A DNA stretch of 64,000 nt from Gracilibacillus lacisalsi DSM 19029 (GCF_000377765.1 NZ_KB898662.1:248001-312000); one strand, 5' to 3'; counted from the first letter of the stretch, positions 26,019 to 35,132 are shown. A program made the numbers and translations. The notes: generated by a model from the letters alone, not told the origin.

Positions 26019-28028
26019 TTATTCTTGTATAGGTAATTTAGCATCATCTTTTAAAAATAACGGAATAGTCTCGAGTGATGCCTCGCATTCTATCTGTTGA
26101 CCACCATCAAACACTTCATTTGTGTGCGCATTTGTCCATGTTGCACCTTCGGGTAAATAGACATTTCTAGTTCGTTGCCCTTCATAAAGCACCGGCGCAA
26201 CAAGCAGATCTGGCCCAAACATATAGGCATCCTCTATATTCCAAGCTCTTTGATCAGTATAAAAATCGTAAAAAAGCGGCCTCATCAATGGTGTACCTTT
26301 TTCATGTGCTTCTTTCATCAATTCTTTGATATATGGTCTAAGCCTTTCTCTCATTAACATGTATTTCTTGAAAATATGATAAGCTTCCTCTCCATAACTC
26401 CACACTTCATTGTCTGCACCACTTGGACAAATACCACCACCACTTAATCCAAGTGGTTCTGAATGCGGTTCTCGATCTCCATGAAGTCGGAACACCGGGC
26501 AAAACGCACCATATTGAAACCATCTAATCATACATTCTCTAAAATCTGGATCTTCTGTATAAGCCCCTTGAAATCCACCTATATCAGTAGTCCACCACGG
26601 TATACCTGCTATCCCCATATTTAGTCCTGTATTAAACTGGTTCCGTAATGATTCAAAACTGGAATCAATATCACCTGACCAAACTAGGGCACCGTATCGT
26701 TGACTGCCTGCCCAAGCACAACGTACAAGATTAACGATATTTTTTTGCCCTTCTTCTTTCATTCCATCATAAAATGCCTTAGAAAACATCATCGGATAGA
26801 TATTACCAACCTGTGCATTTGAACCGATATGATAACGGTAATTCTCAAAATCATATACGTTATATTCTGGTTCTGCCTCATCTAACCAAAATATTTTAAT
26901 TCCCTTGTCATAGTAATTTTGCTTTGCCTTTTCCCAAACAAATTCTCTAGCATTAGGATGTGTGGTATCAAAATAAACGGTATTCCCTAAGAAATCATGG
27001 GTAATACGTATGCCTTTTTCTGTTCTAGTCAAATAGCCTTTCTGCAACATTTCTTGGTAGTTTTCACTTTTTTTATCAACTGTTGGCCAGACTGAAACCA
27101 TTAACTCTATTCCCATTTCTTGTAATTCCTTCACCATCGCTTCTGGATCTGGCCAATAATCTGTATCAAACTTCCAATCACCTTGTGTTGGCCAATGGAA
27201 ATAATCAATAACAATAACGTCAATTGGCAGATCTCTCTTTTTATATTCACGAGCAACTTCCAATAACTCCTCTTGTGTTTGATAACGGAGCTTACATTGC
27301 CAGAAGCCCATTCCATAGTCAGGCATCATTGGGACAGTACCAGTTGCTCTCGCATAAGCTTCTTCGATTTCCGCCGGTGAGTCACCAGCAGTAAGCCAAA
27401 AATCAAGCTGTTTGGTGGATTTAGCCACCCATTCCGTTACATTTTTGCCAAAGGTAACTTGTCCAATTGCTGGATTATTCCAAAGGAAACCGTATCCTAA
27501 ACTAGAGAGAGCAAAAGGTACACTTGCTTGTGAGTTACGATGCGCCAATTCTAATGTGCAATTTTTTAAATCCAAAAACGGCTGTTGATATTGCCCCATG
27601 CCATAAAGTTTTTCATTAGGGTCTGATTCAAATCTTTGGGTTAACTGAAAATCACCACCAAGATTTGCTTTGAATTCTCTGGCATCTATTTTCAAAGCAC
27701 TTGTGAATTCTTTTAAATTTTTACGATTCCGTACATACTCTTGCAGCAAAACCTCACCTTTCTGATTATAAAAAGTGGTTTTACCTGCACCTTCTGCTGA
27801 AATAACCGCTCGAATTTTGCCATTTTCTATTATGGCATAGTCATCTTCCACTGTAATATTTGCATCTATATTTGGTTGTGGTAATAACGCCCAATCCTCA
27901 TTAGTCATGGAAGATAGATAAGTAGACCGCACTCTTAAACTATTTTCTCCCCATGGTTCAATCCAAACTTTCTCACCATCAAATTCTCTTATAAGTCGAT
28001 TGCCTTGCACTGTAAATACACTGTCCAT
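26019..28028 (-). CDS. GH31 alpha-glycosidase (alpha-xylosidase/alpha-glucosidase type)
   Basis: About 669 residues with no signal peptide, so cytoplasmic. An N-terminal beta-sandwich precedes a (beta/alpha)8 barrel. The nucleophile is the Asp of FWLDEAEPE (about 395), and the general acid/base is probably the Asp of WSGDIDSSFESL (about 460). The WWTTDIGGF and RLHGDREPH substrate-site motifs follow. Such enzymes hydrolyse alpha-xylosides, isoprimeverose or alpha-glucosides. The start is ATG 28028, since the upstream GTG overlaps the RBS (AGGAG). Placed between SBP and permease genes, it should hydrolyse the imported oligosaccharide. Fragments of a relative survive at 2922-3033. Confidence 0.9.
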   Translation of the reverse strand: MDSVFTVQGNRLIREFDGEKVWIEPWGENSLRVRSTYLSSMTNEDWALLPQPNIDANITVEDDYAIIENGKIRAVISAEGAGKTTFYNQKGEVLLQEYVRNRKNLKEFTSALKIDAREFKANLGGDFQLTQRFESDPNEKLYGMGQYQQPFLDLKNCTLELAHRNSQASVPFALSSLGYGFLWNNPAIGQVTFGKNVTEWVAKSTKQLDFWLTAGDSPAEIEEAYARATGTVPMMPDYGMGFWQCKLRYQTQEELLEVAREYKKRDLPIDVIVIDYFHWPTQGDWKFDTDYWPDPEAMVKELQEMGIELMVSVWPTVDKKSENYQEMLQKGYLTRTEKGIRITHDFLGNTVYFDTTHPNAREFVWEKAKQNYYDKGIKIFWLDEAEPEYNVYDFENYRYHIGSNAQVGNIYPMMFSKAFYDGMKEEGQKNIVNLVRCAWAGSQRYGALVWSGDIDSSFESLRNQFNTGLNMGIAGIPWWTTDIGGFQGAYTEDPDFRECMIRWFQYGAFCPVFRLHGDREPHSEPLGLSGGGICPSGADNEVWSYGEEAYHIFKKYMLMRERLRPYIKELMKEAHEKGTPLMRPLFYDFYTDQRAWNIEDAYMFGPDLLVAPVLYEGQRTRNVYLPEGATWTNAHTNEVFDGGQQIECEASLETIPLFLKDDAKLPIQE

Positions 28029-28061
28029 TACTTCTCTCACTCCTGTTCCTGATGTTTTGAT

Positions 28062-28097
28062 GAGGTAGTTTTTATCTAATTAGATAAAAACTGCCTC
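28062..28097 (-). promoter_or_regulatory. Intercistronic palindrome between SBP and GH31 genes
   Basis: A near-perfect 36-bp palindrome centred at 28079/28080: arms of GAGG, one mismatch, then AGTTTTTATCTAA. It lies within the 78 bp between the SBP stop and the GH31 start. It would form a hairpin stabilising the SBP 3' end or partly terminating transcription, as at 9197-9257 and 39051-39072. Confidence 0.65.
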
Positions 28098-28106
28098 CTA
28101 TTACTT

Positions 28107-29342
28107 TTACTCTGATGCTTCAACCTCAGCTATATTTTCAGCTACTTCACTTAAGGCATCTTCTACTGGCAGTTCATCTGTTAAGATTTTTTGAATCGCC
28201 AGCTGAATTTCTTCCGATACGCTTGGCCAATCCGGAGAAGGTCCTCGCGCTTCAGCTACTTCCATAATTGGAATAAATTCTTTTACAATTTCTTCATTCT
28301 TCCAATAATCCGCTTCATTTAACACATCCGATCTTGTCGGATAATATCCTGTCTCCATCGCGAACCTTTCATTTTGCTCAGGTTCAAACAACCATGTCAT
28401 AAAGTCCCAGGCAGCATCTTGATTACCCGTTTCCGTGATCGAAATATTATCTCCACCTGTAACAGAAGCAAATTCTTTATCTTTTGGAATATTTGTAACA
28501 CCAAAATCTAAATCTTCATTCTCCTGAATTCGTTCAATCATCCATGGTCCATTTATCATCATTGCTAAATTTTCTTCAATAAACATACGTGTCAGGTCAT
28601 CCTGCGTTGCAGTTAGAATATCCTGGCTCATATAACCTTGGTCATACAAGTTTTTCAAGAAATTAAAAGCTTTTATGGCTTCGGAAGATTCCAATTCTTT
28701 ATATGAGCCTCCTGCTGAATAGATGAAAGGATAAAACTGAAAGGTTGCCTCCTCTGACCTGACAGCAGATAAGCCAAATCCTTTAACCCCATCTGTAGTT
28801 AAAGCTTCTGCTGTTTCATCTAGTTCCTCCCATGTCGTTGGAGGTTCTTCAATCCCAGCTTCCTCTAACAATTTTTTATTATAGAATAACCCTAACGAAT
28901 TTGTAGTGAGAGGAAGGCCATATTGTTTCTCCTCATATATTGTTGAATTATAAGGTCCTTCTAAAAACTGGTCTCCTTCTCCCCATTCTTCTACAAAGTC
29001 TGTAATATCAGCCAAAATCCCCATCGATGCCATCGAAACATTATTTACCGTGTCGGCAATCACGATGTCAGGTAACGTATCACCCGCTGTTCCCACAGAT
29101 AATTGTCTATTCATCTCATCAAATGGTACATATTCAGCTACTACTTCTACCTCTTCCTGAGACTGATTATAATCTGCTAAAATTTCATTTAAAGATTCTT
29201 CAGACCCTGTATAGTAATGCCATAATAAAACTTCCTGTTTTTCTCCTTTTTCTTCTTGCTGTGTATTCTCCTCACTATTTCCACATGCAGTTAACACAAC
29301 AAATAACATCAATGTTAAAATAACAACTATTTTATTCTTCAT
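28107..29342 (-). CDS. Sugar ABC importer solute-binding lipoprotein
   Basis: 411 residues. Signal peptide with lipobox VVLTAC (Cys about 20), an acidic linker, then a family-1 SBP with LLWHYYTGSEESL near 40, GDTLPDIVIADT near 85 and MINGPWMIE near 260. It is the first gene of the GH31 operon, directly controlled by two LacI-type palindromes in its 180-bp promoter. The RBS is AAGGAG. A dead N-terminal copy is at 2590-2925. Confidence 0.92.
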   Translation of the reverse strand: MKNKIVVILTLMLFVVLTACGNSEENTQQEEKGEKQEVLLWHYYTGSEESLNEILADYNQSQEEVEVVAEYVPFDEMNRQLSVGTAGDTLPDIVIADTVNNVSMASMGILADITDFVEEWGEGDQFLEGPYNSTIYEEKQYGLPLTTNSLGLFYNKKLLEEAGIEEPPTTWEELDETAEALTTDGVKGFGLSAVRSEEATFQFYPFIYSAGGSYKELESSEAIKAFNFLKNLYDQGYMSQDILTATQDDLTRMFIEENLAMMINGPWMIERIQENEDLDFGVTNIPKDKEFASVTGGDNISITETGNQDAAWDFMTWLFEPEQNERFAMETGYYPTRSDVLNEADYWKNEEIVKEFIPIMEVAEARGPSPDWPSVSEEIQLAIQKILTDELPVEDALSEVAENIAEVEASE

Positions 29343-29418
29343 TTTTACACTCCTTTTTTGATTGCGCTTCCAAACCAGTCATAACAACAACACTTATTTT
29401 TGTGTAAGCACCCCCCAA

Positions 29419-29442
29419 AAAATGATGAGCGCTAATCATTTT
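29419..29442. promoter_or_regulatory. LacI-type operator O1 (GH31 operon promoter)
   Basis: A 24-bp palindrome centred on AGCGCT, with arms AAAATGATG/AATCATTTT and a single mismatch. It is the same site as at 29486-29507 and 30587-30608. It lies about 80 bp upstream of the SBP start. Confidence 0.8.
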
Positions 29443-29485
29443 TTTGTTTTATTAATGTTTATTTAATAACATTTAACTATTATTT

Positions 29486-29507
29486 AAATGATTAGCGCTC
29501 ATCATTT
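29486..29507. promoter_or_regulatory. LacI-type operator O2 (GH31 operon promoter)
   Basis: A 22-bp palindrome with core TTAGCGCTCA and flanks AAATGA/TCATTT. It lies 66 bp centre-to-centre from O1, about six helical turns, which allows looping. It also lies immediately 3' of the lacI gene ending at 29523. Confidence 0.8.
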
Positions 29508-29522
29508 TTGTGCAACCAAATA

Positions 29523-30548
29523 TTATTTCATATAATATTTGGCATTACCTTTAGTGACAATTTCCAACTTCACGATGTTATCTTTCTTCTCAGGGTATTT
29601 ATCTAACATTAAATAATTAAATGCTAAACGTAATGCTAAACTTCCTTGGTATAATGGGTCCTGACAAATGGTTGCCGCAACAATATCATTTTGTAATTGT
29701 TGATATATTGCTTCACTCATATCATGACCAATTAGGACAGGTTTATCTATCTCTATTTCTTTTACCATTTTTGCAACTTCGTCTAATGCACCGCATGCAA
29801 CATAGACACCATCTACATCCAAAATGTTCTGCTTAATTTTTTTTAATGATTCATCCATTTGCTGATTATCTAATTTAAGCATTTTAACAAATTCTACTTG
29901 CTTGTTTTCGAGAGCAAATGCTTCGAATCCCCTTCGCTTCTGCTTCATCTGGAAGGTATCTGCTTCATCAGTAATAATCGCGAATTTTTTGGAGTTACCT
30001 GTTAGTTTAACAGCTAACTCACCTGCTAATCTCCCTGCATCATAATAATCTGCACCTACGTACGAAATTCGCCTGCTTGCTGGAGAGTCATTGTTAAAAG
30101 TGAAGATTGGAAAGTCATTGTTGATTCCTGATTCTATAATACTTGCAAGCGGGACCCCATCTGTAGGACATATAACTAGTCCGTCAAATTTTTGGGACTG
30201 AATAATGTTTTCAACCACTTCTACCTGTTTATGTATGGTTTGTGGTGTTTTTATAATATCTACATGAAATCCATAATCCTTAACATCTTCAATAGTAGTT
30301 TTGATCCCATCTTCTATTTCTTCCCAAAAATACTCTGGATACTCAGGAAATACACAAGCTACATGTATTGATTTCTTTTTTGCCAAAAAACTAGCTGATT
30401 TATTCGGCTCATAATTTAGCTCTTTTGCTTTATCTAATACTTTTCTCGCGGTTTTTGGACTAACACCACCTCTATTATGTATTACTCTATCTACAGTAGC
30501 TGTTGAAATATTTAGTTGTTTTGCAATAGTCTTTGCCGTTACCTTCAT
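29523..30548 (-). CDS. LacI-family regulator of the GH31/ABC operon
   Basis: About 341 residues. The HTH is VTAKTIAKQLNISTATVDRV (about 2-21), followed by the hinge and a sugar-binding sensor domain similar to periplasmic-binding-protein type 4 (VACVFPEYPEYFW, FPIFTFNNDSP, VLIGHDMS). The recognition helix reads STATVDR rather than the more common KTTVSR. The start is ATG 30548 after GGTGAGAG. Matching palindromes precede both this gene (30587-30608) and the GH31 operon, so it is probably autoregulated and represses or activates both. Confidence 0.9.
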   Translation of the reverse strand: MKVTAKTIAKQLNISTATVDRVIHNRGGVSPKTARKVLDKAKELNYEPNKSASFLAKKKSIHVACVFPEYPEYFWEEIEDGIKTTIEDVKDYGFHVDIIKTPQTIHKQVEVVENIIQSQKFDGLVICPTDGVPLASIIESGINNDFPIFTFNNDSPASRRISYVGADYYDAGRLAGELAVKLTGNSKKFAIITDEADTFQMKQKRRGFEAFALENKQVEFVKMLKLDNQQMDESLKKIKQNILDVDGVYVACGALDEVAKMVKEIEIDKPVLIGHDMSEAIYQQLQNDIVAATICQDPLYQGSLALRLAFNYLMLDKYPEKKDNIVKLEIVTKGNAKYYMK

Positions 30549-30586
30549 TTCTCTCACCAATTTCCTTTATCTATTCTGTTAAATTC

Positions 30587-30608
30587 AAATGATGAGCGCT
30601 CATCATTT
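30587..30608. promoter_or_regulatory. LacI-type operator O3 (autoregulatory)
   Basis: A perfect 22-bp palindrome with half-site AAATGATGAGC and its exact complement, 39 bp upstream of the lacI start codon. It is the most symmetric of the three sites. Confidence 0.82.
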
Positions 30609-30746
30609 TTTAGGAATAAAATCGCTTTCACTTAACTTGTTTTTTAGTTTAAGTTTTAAACTATATTTTGTCAATATTTTTTTAAACAGATTATGCAAAA
30701 TACCTCGCAATCTTTTGTTTGTAGTTTTAGAAGTACTTATAGCTAT

Positions 30747-30803
30747 TATCAGACACTGCCTACCGATATCTTTATCAAAAGTATTTGTTGGCAGTGTCTG
30801 ATA
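30747..30803. promoter_or_regulatory. 14-bp inverted repeat upstream of TRAP operon
   Basis: TATCAGACACTGCC (30747-30760) and GGCAGTGTCTGATA (30790-30803) are perfect inverted repeats 29 bp apart. They lie 90-150 bp upstream of the TRAP promoter, and about 140-200 bp from the lacI O3 site. The paired sites may bind a GntR-like or other TRAP regulator, or form a hairpin. No downstream T-run supports termination. Confidence 0.55.
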
Positions 30804-30893
30804 TGATTTCTAATCTCTTTTAAATATTTTGCCATCACCAAAACCTCAAACACAAACAAACCCACCAAAACAAAAATATATAAACATTATTTT

Positions 30894-30922
30894 TTGACTT
30901 TGTTTTTATTCGTTAGTATAAT
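30894..30922 (+). promoter_or_regulatory. Sigma-A promoter of TRAP operon
   Basis: TTGACT (30894-30899), a 17-bp spacer, then TATAAT (30917-30922). This gives a transcription start near 30929, about 80 nt before the dctP start codon. Confidence 0.8.
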
Positions 30923-31010
30923 CGTAGTCGAATTATGTATATTTCCCACAAAAAATGTAAGGGGTTTCCTATTTAACAGCAAAGAAACTAAGAAGTTGGG
31001 GGTAAAATGA

Positions 31011-32021
31011 ATGAAACGAATAATGTTATGGTTTCTGTTTAGTATCTTTCTCATTCTTTTTGTAAACGGATGCAACCAACAAACGCATGCAGAGGAGCGT
31101 GTTGTATTACGATTTGCATATGCTAGTAATGCTCAACCGGTGAAAGATGCTATGGCAAAGTTCGGCGAATTAGTCGAAGACAAAACAAATGGACAAGTTA
31201 GTGTTGAATATTTCCCTGATGGACAACTCGGCGGAGAGCGTGAACTGATTGAATTAACGCAAACAGGGGCAATTGATATTACAAAGGTTGGTGGCTCTGC
31301 GCTCGAAAGTTTTTCCAATAAATATTCTATCTTTGGTATCCCATATCTTTTTGATGATATTGATCATTTCACTCGTGTCATGGAAAACGAGGAAATCATG
31401 CAACCAATCTATCAATCTACCGAAGATTTAGGGTTTGTCGGGCTAACCTATTACAACTCCGGACAACGAAGTTTCTATTTAACAGATGGCCCTGTTGAAA
31501 CTCCAGAGGATATTGAAGGGAAGAAAATTCGTGTAATGGAAAGTGAAACCGCTATCCAAATGATCGAATTGTTAGGCGGAACAGCGGTACCACTTGGAAG
31601 CGGTGAAGTATACACATCTTTGCAACAAGGTATTATCGATGGTGCTGAAAACAATGAGTTTGCCCTTGTGACAGCTGGTCATGGAGATGTAGCTTCTTAT
31701 TATTCTTATGATGAACATACACGAGTACCAGATATTGTGATAATAAATGACAATACGTTAAATCAATTGAGTGAAGAGCAGCAACAGGCCGTACAAGAAG
31801 CTGCTAAAGAATCTACTGAATATGAAAAACAAGTTTGGGCAGAAGCAGTAGAAGCCGAAAAAACAGAAGCTATGGAGAAATATAATGTCAAGTTCAATGA
31901 AGTGGATAAAGCCCCTTTTTTAGAAAAAGTACAGCCTATTCATGAAAAGTTTAAAGAAAATAAGGAATTAAGTGATCTCTACCATAAGATTCAACATGGA
32001 AGTAATAATGAAGGAGAGTAG
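31011..32021 (+). CDS. dctP: TRAP transporter solute-binding lipoprotein DctP
   Basis: 336 residues. Lipobox FVNGC (Cys about 21) followed by a DctP/SiaP-type fold: LRFAYASNAQPV, GQLGGERELIELTQTGAID near 65-83, the conserved substrate-anchoring arginine in GKKIRVMES (about 168) and DGAENNEFAL (about 210). It binds a C4-dicarboxylate, sugar acid or other organic carboxylate outside the cell and hands it to DctQM. The RBS is GGGGG; a nearby out-of-frame ATG four bases earlier is ignored. Next to a sugar-acid-like cluster, uptake of a sugar acid is attractive but unproven. Confidence 0.92.
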   Translation: MKRIMLWFLFSIFLILFVNGCNQQTHAEERVVLRFAYASNAQPVKDAMAKFGELVEDKTNGQVSVEYFPDGQLGGERELIELTQTGAIDITKVGGSALESFSNKYSIFGIPYLFDDIDHFTRVMENEEIMQPIYQSTEDLGFVGLTYYNSGQRSFYLTDGPVETPEDIEGKKIRVMESETAIQMIELLGGTAVPLGSGEVYTSLQQGIIDGAENNEFALVTAGHGDVASYYSYDEHTRVPDIVIINDNTLNQLSEEQQQAVQEAAKESTEYEKQVWAEAVEAEKTEAMEKYNVKFNEVDKAPFLEKVQPIHEKFKENKELSDLYHKIQHGSNNEGE

Positions 32022-32025
32022 CGAT

Positions 32026-32520
32026 ATGAACAAAGCGTTTCGTAAATATCTAGATCGTACCATTGAAACCATCACATGTATGTTGCTAATGATCATGGTT
32101 GTTGTCACAAGCTGGCAAGTGATCAGTCGATACATCTTAAATAACCCAAGTTCCGTAACAGGTGAATTTCTTCGCTTTGGTTTGATCTGGTTCTCATTAT
32201 TAGCAGGTGCCTATGTTGTGGGCAAAAAAAGCCATATTGCCATCACTTTTCTAAGTAACGGGATAAAAAGTGAACAGACAAAACGAGTCTTGGAAGTAAT
32301 TGTGCAAATCAGCTTTATCCTTTTTGCCGTGATGATGATCATGGGAGGTACTAAGGCTGTCTCATTGACGATGGCACAAATTTCACCATCCCTTCATTTA
32401 CCGATGGGATATGTATATTTAGCCCTTCCTGTTTCAGGCGTAACCATCTTATTATATTGTCTCATTAACTTAACGGACCTATTCAGTTCGAAACAGTTAC
32501 ACATACAAGAAAATTCTTAA
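32026..32520 (+). CDS. dctQ: TRAP transporter small permease DctQ
   Basis: About 164 residues with four transmembrane helices. SWQVISRYILNNPSSVTGEF (about 30-50) is the typical DctQ motif, followed by EFLRFGLIWFSLLAGAY. It links the SBP-loaded substrate to the large permease. The start is ATG 32026, four bases after the dctP stop, with AAGGAG inside the end of dctP; upstream in-frame ATGs overlap dctP and are rejected. Confidence 0.9.
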   Translation: MNKAFRKYLDRTIETITCMLLMIMVVVTSWQVISRYILNNPSSVTGEFLRFGLIWFSLLAGAYVVGKKSHIAITFLSNGIKSEQTKRVLEVIVQISFILFAVMMIMGGTKAVSLTMAQISPSLHLPMGYVYLALPVSGVTILLYCLINLTDLFSSKQLHIQENS

Positions 32521-32540
32521 AAAAAGTAGGTGAATTAGAT

Positions 32541-33845
32541 ATGGTTGCAGAAGCTAGTATTTTATTAGTTCTTGTTTTCGCAATATTATTAGCAGTAGGA
32601 ATACCAATTGTCATATGTATCGCTGTAGCATCACTGGCAACGGTTCTATTGATGCTGCCACTTGATATTGCCGTTTTTACAGCTGGTCAGAAAATGGTGG
32701 CAAGTCTAAACAGTTTTTCTTTAATTGCGGTACCGTTCTTTATTCTATCAGGAGTAATTATGAATAATGGCGGGATCGCCCATAAATTAGTAGAATTTGC
32801 GAAACTGATCGTCGGGAGAGTACCAGGATCTTTAGCTCATACGAACGTGGTAGGAAACGCTTTGTTTGGATCGATTTCCAGTTCTGCCATCGCAGCATCT
32901 ACTGCAATTGGCGGGGTGATGGTTCCTTTACAGAAAAAAGAAGGCTATGACCGAAAATTCGCAGCAGCTGTCAATATCGCTTCTGCCCCATCAGGAATGG
33001 TAATACCTCCTAGTACGGCGTTTATTATCTTTTCACTAATTAGTGGTGGTACTTCAATCGCAGCATTATTTGTTGGTGGATACTTAATCGGGATCCTATG
33101 GGCCATAACGATTATAGCCGTTGCATTTGTGATTGCCAAAAAACGTAATTACCCAATTGTACAAAAATCTGAAATCGCAAACATTAATAAAAAGAAAATT
33201 GTCTTAGATGCAATCCCTAGTATTCTGTTAATCTTCATTATTATCGGTGGGATTTTAACAGGTATATTCACAGCGATTGAAGCATCTGCTGTTTGCGTGG
33301 TTTATGCTTTATTTCTAGCGCTTGTGTATTATCGAACGCTAACCATTAAGCAATTACCTGAGGTTTTAATCAAAGCTGTAGAAATGTCTGGTATTGTCAT
33401 GTTACTCATCGCTGCATCTTCTCTAATGTCATTTGCTATGGCATTTACCGGTATTCCAGATGCACTGAGTCAGTTTATTCTCGGTTTATCCGCTAATCCA
33501 TTAATTATTTTGTTACTGATTAATATCTTCTTATTGATTATAGGTATGTTTATGGATATTGCACCAGCGATTCTCATATTCACACCAATTTTCTTACCAA
33601 TCGCAGAAGGTATTGGGATTGACCCAGTGCATTTTGGCATATTCTTTATTTTAAACTTGTGTGTCGGTACGATTACGCCACCTGTTGGAACCGGTTTATT
33701 TGTCGGATCCATGGTTGGAAAAGAAAGAGTCGAAAGCCTAATCAAACCATTAATGCCATTCTATGTTGCCATGTTCGTTCTACTGATGGTTGTTACCTAT
33801 ATACCGGAAATTAGTTTGTTCCTCCCTAATTTGTTAGATTTGTAA
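32541..33845 (+). CDS. dctM: TRAP transporter large permease DctM
   Basis: 434 residues, about 12 helices. Family motifs are SLNSFSLIAVPFFILSG (about 50-66), GNALFGSISSSAIAASTAIG (about 107-126), NIASAPSGMVIPPS (about 148) and CVGTITPPVGTGLFVG (about 377). It is the Na+- or H+-coupled ion/substrate channel of the TRAP system. It is the last gene of the dctPQM operon and runs into the 51-bp hairpin array, which probably terminates it. Confidence 0.92.
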   Translation: MVAEASILLVLVFAILLAVGIPIVICIAVASLATVLLMLPLDIAVFTAGQKMVASLNSFSLIAVPFFILSGVIMNNGGIAHKLVEFAKLIVGRVPGSLAHTNVVGNALFGSISSSAIAASTAIGGVMVPLQKKEGYDRKFAAAVNIASAPSGMVIPPSTAFIIFSLISGGTSIAALFVGGYLIGILWAITIIAVAFVIAKKRNYPIVQKSEIANINKKKIVLDAIPSILLIFIIIGGILTGIFTAIEASAVCVVYALFLALVYYRTLTIKQLPEVLIKAVEMSGIVMLLIAASSLMSFAMAFTGIPDALSQFILGLSANPLIILLLINIFLLIIGMFMDIAPAILIFTPIFLPIAEGIGIDPVHFGIFFILNLCVGTITPPVGTGLFVGSMVGKERVESLIKPLMPFYVAMFVLLMVVTYIPEISLFLPNLLDL

Positions 33846-33890
33846 TGGAGAAGAAGACTCGGAGACAACCTCACAAAAATCATAAAAAAT

Positions 33891-34163
33891 GTCCACGAGA
33901 ACGTATCTCGTGGACATTAATTCTCAAAAATTACAAAATGTGTCCGTGAGAACTCATCTCGTGGACATTATTTCTCAAAAATTACAAAATGTGTCCGTGA
34001 GAACTCATCTCGTGGACACTTATTCTCAAAAATCACAAAATGTGTCCGTGAGAACTCATCTCATGGACACTTATTCTCAAAAATCACAAAATGTGTCCGC
34101 GAGAACTCATCTCGTGGACGCTAATTCACAAAAACTACGAAAAGTGTCCGCTAGAAGAACCCA
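33891..34163. repeat. Tandem 51-bp hairpin repeat array 1
   Basis: Five complete units and one degenerate sixth begin at 33891, 33942, 33993, 34044, 34095 and 34146, exactly 51 bp apart. Each contains the palindrome GTCCGTGAGA, a 5-nt loop, then TCTCGTGGAC, and an A/T-rich linker (TTATTCTCAAAAATCACAAA type). Arms vary in a compensating way only partly (GTCCACGAGA, GTCCGCGAGA, TCTCATGGAC). The array fills the gap between the plus-strand dctM and a convergent minus-strand gene, so it may serve as a bidirectional terminator. It is not a CRISPR: the linkers are near-identical. Confidence 0.92.
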
Positions 34164-34275
34164 CAAAATAATGAGTCTATCAAGAGGTCAATCCTTGTCT
34201 TTATTTCTTAAGTGACTTCTAGTTGTGTACCTAAATCAAAACTACTAAATTAGTCAATAACCACCAACACTAATT

Positions 34276-34857
34276 CTAAACAAGATCACAAGCTTCTGCT
34301 GGCATCCAATGTTCATCTTTACCGTGCCATTTGACGTTACATCCGATTGGATTCGTTAATGGTGTGGTAATTTGCACTCCTGCCAAATGTTCCGCAAGGG
34401 CATTTTCTAAATCATTTACCGTTGCTTTTTCAGACTCACGTGGATTGTCGAGTCCACGACCAGTATAAACCAACTCACGATTTTGATCGAATACGTAGAA
34501 ATGTGGTGTGCGCAAAGCTCCATAAGTCTTGGCTACATCTTGTGACTCATCATGTAAATATACCCATGGGAATTTGTGCTCTTTCATCTGTTCCACCATT
34601 ACTTCGAATGAATCATCTGGTTTTGTATTCACACTATTAGAATTGATCCCCACAAACGTAACACCTTGATCTGCAAACTTTTCGGTAGTTGCTCTTGTCA
34701 CTTCATTCGACCCAACAACAAAAGGACAATGATTGCAAGTGAAGAACACGACCAAAACATTTGCATCATTAAAATCCTCTAAGCTATATGTCTTACCATC
34801 TGTTGCAGGAAGTCTAAAATCCGGTGCCTTCTTACCCAACTCCAACGTAAAAGCCAT
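34276..34857 (-). CDS. Thioredoxin-fold redoxin (AhpC/TSA or ResA-like)
   Basis: 193 residues. [19 protein letters not shown] begins the redoxin domain, [10 protein letters not shown] near 38-47 contains a CxxC active site (CNHC), and [10 protein letters not shown] supplies the cis-Pro region. It has no signal peptide, so it is cytoplasmic. The family includes uncharacterised thioredoxin-like proteins of Bacillaceae and actinobacteria with the CNHCP motif, probably thiol-disulfide oxidoreductases or peroxiredoxin-like. The RBS is GGGAGG. It is monocistronic. Confidence 0.85.
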   Translation of the reverse strand: MAFTLELGKKAPDFRLPATDGKTYSLEDFNDANVLVVFFTCNHCPFVVGSNEVTRATTEKFADQGVTFVGINSNSVNTKPDDSFEVMVEQMKEHKFPWVYLHDESQDVAKTYGALRTPHFYVFDQNRELVYTGRGLDNPRESEKATVNDLENALAEHLAGVQITTPLTNPIGCNVKWHGKDEHWMPAEACDLV

Positions 34858-35038
34858 AGAAAAATCCTCCCTTTATTTCGATATTCATGAAAACGATACC
34901 AAAGTATGAAGATAGATTCAAAGATAGTGCTCAACTAACTTCAAAATATCCAAATCATAAAATCGGTAACTTTATATTTACCATTATGTTGATGTTTGGT
35001 TGTTAAATTGACTAATCGGTAATATTTCTTTGTTTTTA

Positions 35039-35081
35039 TTAACAGATAGTTAATATATCCTTAATAATCTATTGTTATGCT
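35039..35081 (+). promoter_or_regulatory. PhoP box array and promoter of organophosphate operon
   Basis: Four hexamers, TTAACA (35039), TTAATA (35050), TTAATA (35061) and TTGTTA (35072), start at exact 11-bp intervals with 5-bp spacers. This matches the Bacillus PhoP consensus of direct TTAACA-like repeats. A -10-like TATGCT (35076-35081) overlaps the last one. PhoP~P boxes at this position normally replace a -35 and activate transcription under phosphate starvation. The rest of 34858-35132 shows nothing else. Confidence 0.8.
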
Positions 35082-35132
35082 TACTTTAGAAACGAAAAAC
35101 AGTAACTATCAAGTTAAAGGAGTACTAACAGA

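Noticed and set aside
30887-31075. 62-codon minus-strand ORF upstream of dctP
   Set aside because: It covers the TRAP promoter and the dctP start on the opposite strand and has no RBS.
33889-34215. 108-codon ORF MSTRTYLVDINSQK... as a repeat protein
   Set aside because: It is the 51-bp hairpin array read in one frame. No RBS, and the open frame follows from the unit length being divisible by 3.
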